13,806 bases of DNA from positions 1-13,806 of the forward strand of contig JAHZJY010000306.1 in NCBI GenBank assembly GCA_022600695.1. The letters are read 5' to 3'. Position numbers and translations under genes: made by a program. Positions 9,687 to 13,806 of this stretch are shown in pieces. How positions within the stretch are numbered: position 1 is the first letter of the stretch; every line of letters starts with the position of its first letter. The stretch is from Actinomycetes bacterium. Its GTDB lineage: Bacteria > Actinomycetota > Actinomycetes > Mycobacteriales > Mycobacteriaceae. A model generated the notes under the pieces. It was not told the DNA's origin. It saw nothing but the letters and a program-made list of their open reading frames with translations, and did no database searches.

Positions 9687-10474
9687 GCCGCGACCCCATC
9701 GATGATCCGGTCCGCCCAGACAAGTCCCGCGCAGACCAGTCCCACCCCCAGCACGAGGAGCCAACCACCGGGACCGGTGCCCAGCAGGAACCGGAGTGGG
9801 TGGGCGCCAACAACCTGCCCGAGGAGCACGCCGAGCGCTGGCAGGAGAGCCAGGATGGCCGCGGTTGCGCGTGCCCCGGCAAGCCCTGCCTGCAGGCGCT
9901 CGAGAAATCTCTGACGAGCCGTGATGTCGCGGTGGGCCGCCCTCATCAGCGTGGACATCGGCAGACCACGCTCAGCTGCCAGCTGCCAGAAGACGGCAAG
10001 CCGCTCCCAGTGCACAGGAACCGAGGAGTCCGCAGCGATCGCCCGCATTCCGGCCGGAACGTCGGCGCCGAGATGCGCACGGGCCGCAACAGCCCGCAAT
10101 GAGCGGCCCACCGCTTCGGTGGACTCAGATGCCGCTACGGCGAATGCCCGCAGCGGATGCGCCCCGACCCGTAACTCGCCGACCAGCACATCCAGCGCGG
10201 CCGCCATCGCCCGGGCCTCACCGTGCCGCCGCCGCTGACAAGCCCACCGGCGCCGCCGCATCGCCGCCACAGCGACGGCGATCGCGCATGCGACACCCAG
10301 CGCGGGCGGCGCGGCAACAACGATGGCAGCTGCCGCCAGCAGCAGCACCGGCGTCGCCATCTTCCCGATCGGACGCGGCCGACCGGGGGCGGGACTTCCA
10401 AGCCGGTGCCGGGCCGGCGGCGCGATCAGAACGGCCGCGGCCAGGAGCAGCGCGGCGATCGGGACCGGGGTCAT
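9683..10474 (-). CDS. TadB-like type II secretion F-family membrane protein (Rv3658c family)
   Basis: 263 residues, close to M. tuberculosis Rv3658c (about 266). Hydrophobic segments lie at about 5-18, 41-72, 203-222 and 236-254. Between them is the cytoplasmic T2SSF domain (about 90-190): AMAAALDVLVGELRVGAHPLRAF, then LAAERGLPMSTLMRAAHRDITARQRF. This is the TadB pattern, the partner of TadC in the inner-membrane platform. The ATG start at 10474 overlaps the tadA stop as ATGA, and its stop overlaps the tadC start in the same way, so translation of the three is probably coupled. A run of basic residues (RRRRWACQRRRHGEAR, about 73-88) follows the second membrane segment, which places that side in the cytoplasm. 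Confidence 0.92.
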   Translation of the reverse strand: MTPVPIAALLLAAAVLIAPPARHRLGSPAPGRPRPIGKMATPVLLLAAAAIVVAAPPALGVACAIAVAVAAMRRRRWACQRRRHGEARAMAAALDVLVGELRVGAHPLRAFAVAASESTEAVGRSLRAVAARAHLGADVPAGMRAIAADSSVPVHWERLAVFWQLAAERGLPMSTLMRAAHRDITARQRFLERLQAGLAGARATAAILALLPALGVLLGQVVGAHPLRFLLGTGPGGWLLVLGVGLVCAGLVWADRIIDGVAA

Positions 10475-11634
10475 CGGCCGCGCCGTTCGGCGATCAACTT
10501 CTGCAGCGACCCGATACCGCGCTGTCGGCCACGATCGATATCCCAGACCGGTAACACGGCGACCTGCCCGGATTCGTCCCGGTGCAGCAACGCGATCTGG
10601 CTGAGCCGCCGACCCTCGGGGCCGCGGCTGACATGGATCAGGACCTGGACGGCGGCCGCCAGCTGGCTGTGCAGCGCGGCACGATCCAAGCCGCCCAGGA
10701 CAGCCAGTGCCTCCAACCGGGCCGGCACCTCAGCAGGACTGTTCGCGTGGACCGTTCCGGCACCGCCGTCGTGGCCGGTGTTGAGCGCCGCCAGCAGATC
10801 GACGACCTCGCCGCCGCGAACTTCGCCGACCACGATGCGATCGGGGCGCATACGCAAAGCCTGGCGAACCAACTGCCGGAGCGTGATCTCGCCGGCACCT
10901 TCGACATTGGCGCTGCGGGCCACCAGACGAACCAGGTGAGGATGTTGCGGCGCCAACTCCGGGGCGTCTTCAACGCAAAGGATCCGTTCGCCACCGTCAA
11001 CTGCCCCGAGCGCAGCCGCCAGTAGCGTCGTCTTCCCGGCACCGGTCCCCCCTGAGATCAGAAAAGCCAGCCGCGCGTCGATGATGTCGTTGAGCAGTTG
11101 GCCGGCCTCCGGAGCTATCGCGCCCGCCGCCGTCAACGCCGCGAGGTCCTGCGTTGCGGGTCGCAATACCCGCAAAGACAGGCAGGTTCCGCCCGCCGCG
11201 ACCGGTGGCAGCACTGCGTGCAACCGAACGGCGAGCCGGCCGCCGACCGCCGCAGTCAGCTGGCCATCCACCCATGGCTGAGCATCATCGAGCCGACGTC
11301 CTGCGGCCGCGGCGAGCCGTTGGGCGAGCCTGCGCACGGCGGCCTCATCGGTGAACGTGATCTCGCTTCGACGCAGCCCGCTTCCATCGTCGACCCAGAC
11401 ATCCCGAGGTCCGGTCACCAGAACATCGGTGGTGCCCTCGGCCCGCAGCAGTGGCTCGAGAACTCCGGCACCGGTCAGTTCGGTCTCCAGAATCCGCAGG
11501 TGGCCGAGAACCTCGGTATCGCCGAGGAGGCCGCCGGACTCCGCGCGGATAGCCGCAGCCACGACGCTGGGTCGTAACGGCACCGACTCGGCAACCAACC
11601 GCTCCCGGACCCGGTCGATCAGTGACTCGCTCAC
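10471..11634 (-). CDS. tadA: TadA/CpaF-type secretion ATPase (Rv3659c family)
   Basis: 387 residues. A GspE/VirB11-superfamily hexameric ATPase that powers Flp pilus assembly or secretion from the cytoplasmic face. The N-terminal domain (about 1-155) includes the typical GVLEPLLRAEGTTDVLVTGPRDVWVDDG. Walker A is GGTGAGKT (195-202, Lys201), the Asp box is CVEDAPEL with Glu222 and Asp223, Walker B is RIVVGEVRGGE (266-276), and the His box is GHDGGAGTVHANS (287-299). All catalytic motifs are intact. The GTG start at 11634 overlaps the ssd stop as GTGA. It corresponds to the ATPase of the actinobacterial helicase/secretion neighborhood. No zinc-binding cysteine motif is present, as usual for the TadA branch. 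Confidence 0.97.
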   Translation of the reverse strand: MSESLIDRVRERLVAESVPLRPSVVAAAIRAESGGLLGDTEVLGHLRILETELTGAGVLEPLLRAEGTTDVLVTGPRDVWVDDGSGLRRSEITFTDEAAVRRLAQRLAAAAGRRLDDAQPWVDGQLTAAVGGRLAVRLHAVLPPVAAGGTCLSLRVLRPATQDLAALTAAGAIAPEAGQLLNDIIDARLAFLISGGTGAGKTTLLAAALGAVDGGERILCVEDAPELAPQHPHLVRLVARSANVEGAGEITLRQLVRQALRMRPDRIVVGEVRGGEVVDLLAALNTGHDGGAGTVHANSPAEVPARLEALAVLGGLDRAALHSQLAAAVQVLIHVSRGPEGRRLSQIALLHRDESGQVAVLPVWDIDRGRQRGIGSLQKLIAERRGR

Positions 11635-12695
11635 GGTGTCCGGCCCTCCGTTCCGCGCTCCAGAAGCCCCAAGACCGTTCGCGCCGCCTGGGCCAACGGC
11701 GAGCGCCGCCGCATCCGCAGACCACCTTGTTCCAGGCGGGCGGCGAGCATCGGTTCCGGACGCATGGCCGCCAGCAACGGCACTGCGGCCGCATCTGCCG
11801 CTTCCGCGGCCCGCAAGCCACCCGGGGCCGGGCCGCGCACCACCAGACCCATATTGGGGTTGAGCGTCCGAATGACCGGTGCAACCGCAGCCGTCGCCGC
11901 GATGGCGCGGACATCACAGCTGCTCACGATGATCGCCAGGTCGGCGCACTGCAGGGCATACGCCGCCGCCGGCGCCGACTGCCGCGGGACATCGCAGACC
12001 ACTGTCGTCCCGCCCCGCCGGCCGGCGTCCAGCACCGCCCCCACCGCGCCGGCGTCGATATCGTGGAAACTCCGGGTACCGGACAGAAAACTCAGATCAT
12101 GCTGGCGCGGGAGCGCTTCCCTCAGTGCGGTCCAACTCAACCGCCCGCTTTGCAACCTCAGGTCCGGCCAGCGCAGACCGGGCGCGGCCTCACCGCCGAG
12201 AAGCAGGTCGATTCCGCCGCCGCAAGAGTCGAGATCCACCAGTAGCGACATACCGGCGCACCGTGCAAGTGCGGCGGAGAACACCGAGGCTCCACCACCA
12301 CCGGCTCCGCCGGTGACCGCGATCACCCGACCGCGGCGCAGACCCAGCGCACCTCTGTCCGTGCTCTCCGCAAGGTGGCGCACCAGGTCGGCTTCCTGGG
12401 CGGGAAGCACGCAAACATATTGGGCTCCAATGTCGATGGCGACCGTCCACATGGCGGATGACGGCTCCTCCGATCCGATCAGCAGCACGCCGTCCCGCCG
12501 AGGCATACCGGTTTGGGCGCATCGGCGCGCGGCGGCCTCGTCCAGGACCACGGCCGCCGCCGCCAGCCAGGCCCGCCGGCTCGGCGATCCCGCTCTGACC
12601 GCCCGTGCGCCGACCGCCGCGGCGATACGGTCGGCATTGGCCGACAATTCAGGATCGTCGACAACAGTCAGGACGACAGGCGCGGTGGAACTCAC
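11631..12695 (-). CDS. ssd: Ssd/CpaE-like septum-site and Tad-associated protein (Rv3660c family)
   Basis: First gene of the Tad operon; 354 residues from GTG 12695 (MSSTAPVVLTVVDDPEL), close to M. tuberculosis Ssd (350). It belongs to the ParA/MinD-like CpaE/TadZ group. An N-terminal receiver-like domain (about 1-110) is followed by a P-loop-derived domain. The nucleotide loop reads GGAGGGGAS (129-137) and lacks the lysines of the ParA/MinD signature (KGGxGKT). The second motif is LLVDLDSCGGGIDLLLGG (151-168), and GLRWPDLRLQSGRLSW follows. In M. tuberculosis excess Ssd blocks septation and induces dormancy-type genes; TadZ-type proteins position Tad machinery. A TTG at 12740 would add 15 residues (MGDWRDGTVPVSVGA). 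I prefer GTG because the added residues look non-conserved and span a palindrome, but neither start has a good ribosome-binding site. No clear -10 is seen between the 6C RNA terminator and this gene. Confidence 0.9.
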   Translation of the reverse strand: MSSTAPVVLTVVDDPELSANADRIAAAVGARAVRAGSPSRRAWLAAAAVVLDEAAARRCAQTGMPRRDGVLLIGSEEPSSAMWTVAIDIGAQYVCVLPAQEADLVRHLAESTDRGALGLRRGRVIAVTGGAGGGGASVFSAALARCAGMSLLVDLDSCGGGIDLLLGGEAAPGLRWPDLRLQSGRLSWTALREALPRQHDLSFLSGTRSFHDIDAGAVGAVLDAGRRGGTTVVCDVPRQSAPAAAYALQCADLAIIVSSCDVRAIAATAAVAPVIRTLNPNMGLVVRGPAPGGLRAAEAADAAAVPLLAAMRPEPMLAARLEQGGLRMRRRSPLAQAARTVLGLLERGTEGRTP

Positions 12696-12796
12696 GGCGC
12701 CAACGCTGACGGGGACGGTGCCGTCCCGCCAGTCGCCCAACGCTCAACTGTGGATGACCACCGGTATGTGGGAAACGTCGGGTGGGAAACGGCTGC

Positions 12797-12842
12797 GAAA
12801 AAGGGACGACCCTCGCCAGGGGGGGAGGAGGCGAGGGTCGTC
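12797..12842 (-). terminator. Intrinsic terminator of the 6C RNA
   Basis: A 13-bp perfect stem (12830-12842 with 12805-12817) is followed on the minus strand by cctttttcg, giving the U-run at 12802-12798. This is the most classical terminator in the window. It should separate the small RNA from the downstream ssd-tad operon. Confidence 0.9.
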
Positions 12843-12895
12843 GAGTATCAGCCCCGGGGGGTCGGGCTGATGCACACTCGGCATACGCCAAGTGC
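12797..12895 (-). ncRNA. 6C small RNA (B11 / ncRv13660c homologue)
   Basis: Read on the minus strand, a transcript of about 98 nt folds into three consecutive hairpins. Hairpin 1 is cacuuggc/gccgagug around guau (12875-12894, one G-U pair). Hairpin 2 is ucagccc/gggcuga with loop gaccccccg (12848-12870). Hairpin 3 is a perfect 13-bp stem gacgacccucgcc/ggcgagggucguc with loop uccuccccccccu-like (12805-12842; seven consecutive C), followed by a U-tract. Two C-rich hairpin loops are the defining feature of the actinobacterial 6C RNA. The position next to Rv3660c is where M. tuberculosis carries B11/ncRv13660c (93 nt). In mycobacteria the C-rich loops pair with G-rich targets, often ribosome-binding sites; dnaB and panD have been proposed, with effects on growth and division. 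The promoter is at 12901-12906. Family assignment rests on structure and synteny. Confidence 0.93.
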
Positions 12896-12900
12896 GGCTA

Positions 12901-12906
12901 ACTATA
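12901..12906 (-). promoter_or_regulatory. -10 element of the 6C RNA promoter
   Basis: TATAGT on the minus strand matches TATAAT at five of six positions. Transcription would start six to seven bases downstream, at about 12895-12894, exactly where hairpin 1 of the RNA begins. A TTGTGC at 12931-12926 is a possible, rather distant -35 (19-base spacer). Confidence 0.85.
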
Positions 12907-13206
12907 CACACGGCGAGACAGCTCGGCACAAGTCATTCACGGAATCGGAGACCATCCATTTGCTGTGAATCTGCACTCGCCGCCAGGTGCCTGAAGCTGC
13001 CATTTTTGTGGCGTGCGTTTTCGTGACGTGCGCAGTGTCCCACCCTTCTCGGCGGCGCGGTCCGGACATCCGGTCTGCGACGCACCGCTCCGCACGGCGG
13101 TCGGCTTCGGCCCCGCTGAGATCGAGTGATGCCCTCCGCGCCGCCGTTTCACGTTGTGCCGCTTCAGATTTTGAGATTGTCCGAACTATTGCCGTGTACC
13201 CCTTGC
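12907..13206. other. Intergenic region without a recognisable gene, in the position of Rv3661
   Basis: In M. tuberculosis a HAD-superfamily hydrolase gene (Rv3661, plus strand) lies between the 6C RNA and MTS2823. Here the stretch is only about 300 bases. The open frames in it (12987-13211 plus, and parts of a longer minus frame) contain no DxD or other HAD motif and have no mycobacterial codon bias. The left edge contains the 6C promoter. The right edge (about 13161-13200) is relatively AT-rich and leads into the promoter of the next RNA. I see no remnant of a hydrolase gene and no mobile element. Confidence 0.65.
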
Positions 13207-13222
13207 TGTGACGGGCGTCACG
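13207..13222. promoter_or_regulatory. CRP/FNR-type palindrome at the promoter of the Ms1-like RNA
   Basis: TGTGA-cgggcg-TCACG matches the CRP-family operator TGTGA-N6-TCACA at nine of ten positions. It abuts a TAGTAC hexamer (13223-13228) that would act as -10 for a start at about 13235. The palindrome centre is then about 20 bases upstream of the start, where a bound protein would cover the core promoter and more likely repress than activate. Binding by mycobacterial CRP (Rv3676 type) is an inference. Confidence 0.55.
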
Positions 13223-13234
13223 TAGTACAAAGGA

Positions 13235-13535
13235 GGCACGGAGGCTTGGTAAGGCCAAAGTGGCACCGGAAGAGAAGGTTCCACTTCCCGAACTGAGCAT
13301 CCCAGCACGGTTCCGGGTACCCACGCGGAGCACGCCAGCGACGATGGCAGAAGTGTTGCGGGCCTGCGTACTTGCGCAGAGCGGATGGTGTTCGCGGTTC
13401 TTTGGGCAGAACCGCACACAGTACGCAGTGCAAGATCGCCGAGGCCGACCCACGCATCCCAACCAGCACGCCTGGTAGCCCGAAACCGTGCTAGCGGGCG
13501 GCGCGCCGAACTCGTTTCGGAACGCCGCCCGCTTC
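13235..13535 (+). ncRNA. Ms1-like structured RNA (MTS2823 homologue)
   Basis: About 300 nt, the length of Ms1/MTS2823, in the syntenic place upstream of the Rv3662c-type gene. In M. smegmatis Ms1 is an abundant stationary-phase RNA that binds core RNA polymerase without sigma factor. The two ends are complementary: gcacgg (13236-13241) with ccgtgc (13486-13491), ggct (13243-13246) with agcc (13477-13480), and ggcc (13253-13256) with ggcc (13443-13446). Inside are a hairpin aagtgg/ccactt (13258-13286) and a long arm ctgcgtac/gtacgcag (13364-13371 with 13421-13428) capped by gcggttct/agaaccgc (13394-13415). A terminator follows at once. The expected start (13235) from the TAGTAC -10 coincides with the beginning of the closing stem. 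An overlapping 72-codon open frame (13260-13478) has poor third-position GC and looks like no known protein. Identity rests on position, size and structure. Confidence 0.75.
13493..13533. terminator. Strong terminator hairpin of the Ms1-like RNA, possibly bidirectional
   Basis: agcgggcggcg (13493-13503) pairs perfectly with cgccgcccgct (13523-13533). Inside, ccgaa (13506-13510) pairs with ttcgg (13516-13520) around ctcgt. There is no proper U-tract (tcgcatg follows), which is common for mycobacterial terminators. It also lies 60 bases beyond the stop of the convergent minus-strand gene and may serve both. Confidence 0.8.
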
Positions 13536-13593
13536 GCATGTCAGCCGCATCACAACTGACTGACTCCCGTATCGGTCCGTACTTGACCGACCG

Positions 13594-13806
13594 CTACTTG
13601 ATTGCGGCCTCCGCGATCGACAACGCTTCGCGCGCACCATCTTCCAACGCCCGGCAGCAGAGCAGCAACCACTCCCCGACGGCCGCGGGATCCCCCGTGG
13701 CGAAGGCCGCAGCCGCAGCCCGGTACTCATCGGCCCGGCGCAGCCAGTAGACCTCCGGCACCCCCAGGCCGTGCGGATCCAGACCGGAGGCGATGGTCAC
13801 CAGACG
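13594..13806 (-). CDS. C-terminal end of a Rv3662c-type protein, probably Fic/Fido-like (partial)
   Basis: The minus frame is open from the window edge (13806) to TAG at 13594-13596, giving 71 residues ending RALEDGAREALSIAEAAIK; the start lies outside. The GTG at 13800 is an internal Val, not the start. The pattern GLDPHGLGVPEV, then an Ala/Tyr-rich segment DEYRAAAAAFATGDPAAVGEWLLLCCRALEDGAREAL, matches the C-terminal region of a family of actinobacterial Fic/Fido-like proteins found beside the Tad/ssd locus (M. tuberculosis Rv3662c position). The part that would carry a Fic motif is not in the window, so catalytic activity cannot be judged. It converges on the Ms1-like RNA. The family assignment is from memory of similar sequences and is moderate. 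Confidence 0.75.
   Translation of the reverse strand, partial: RLVTIASGLDPHGLGVPEVYWLRRADEYRAAAAAFATGDPAAVGEWLLLCCRALEDGAREALSIAEAAIK

Noticed and set aside
12797..12895. Transcription attenuator in the ssd leader
   Set aside because: The hairpin plus U-tract after a short leader could look like an attenuator, but the C-rich double loops, own promoter and synteny fit the known 6C RNA far better, and no leader peptide or alternative anti-terminator stem is visible.
12902..13462. 186-codon minus-strand open frame
   Set aside because: It is antisense to the Ms1-like RNA and runs into the 6C promoter. It is rich in Arg, Ser and Cys with no family pattern, typical of chance frames in GC-rich DNA.
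13260..13478. 72-codon plus-strand open frame starting GTG
   Set aside because: It lies wholly inside the Ms1-like RNA, has many A/T third positions unlike the neighbouring genes, and resembles no protein I know.

Overview
This high-GC window comes from a mycobacterium. Gene content, order and protein sequence follow the Mycobacterium tuberculosis block Rv3646c to Rv3662c almost gene for gene. The PE and PE_PGRS genes of that block (Rv3650, Rv3652, Rv3653) are absent, and so is the HAD-hydrolase gene Rv3661. This suggests an environmental or fast-growing lineage (Mycolicibacterium-like), but the species cannot be fixed from the sequence alone. All matches to named families are from memory of those proteins, not from a search.

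Layout. Bases 1-210 hold the C-terminal end of a small membrane protein. On the minus strand follow DNA topoisomerase I (topA, 236-3055), a conserved mycobacterial protein of unknown function (Rv3647c family) with a likely leaderless promoter, and cold-shock protein CspA. Divergent from cspA is a large DExH helicase with a C-terminal cysteine cluster (4502-6859; Rv3649, MrfA/Hrq1-like). Next comes a leaderless Rv3651-type PAS-GAF-PAS sensor protein (7127-8152).

Bases 8175-12695 (or 12740) form a compact minus-strand operon for a Tad/Flp-type pilus or secretion machine. In transcription order it runs: Ssd/CpaE-like protein, TadA ATPase, TadB-like and TadC-like membrane proteins, Flp pilin, TadE pseudopilin, and a second TadE-like protein. 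Most junctions are 4-base ATGA/GTGA overlaps. The flp gene has its own leader with a hairpin and a strong ribosome-binding site. No prepilin peptidase gene lies in the window. Together with the helicase this is the actinobacterial 'helicase/secretion neighborhood'.

The right end is dominated by RNA genes. At 12797-12895 on the minus strand is a very clear 6C small RNA (B11/ncRv13660c type): a TATAGT promoter, three hairpins, two C-rich loops and a U-tract terminator. At about 13235-13535 on the plus strand is a structured RNA of about 300 nt with complementary ends and a strong terminator hairpin. It sits where M. tuberculosis carries MTS2823, the homologue of M. smegmatis Ms1, the RNA that binds core RNA polymerase. 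The window closes with the C-terminal end of a minus-strand gene in the Rv3662c position, probably Fic/Fido-like.

The points most worth a second look are the two RNAs and the palindrome over the Ms1-like promoter, the lack of canonical start codons in the two TadE-type genes, a 15-bp duplication that doubles the start of flp, and the missing Rv3661.
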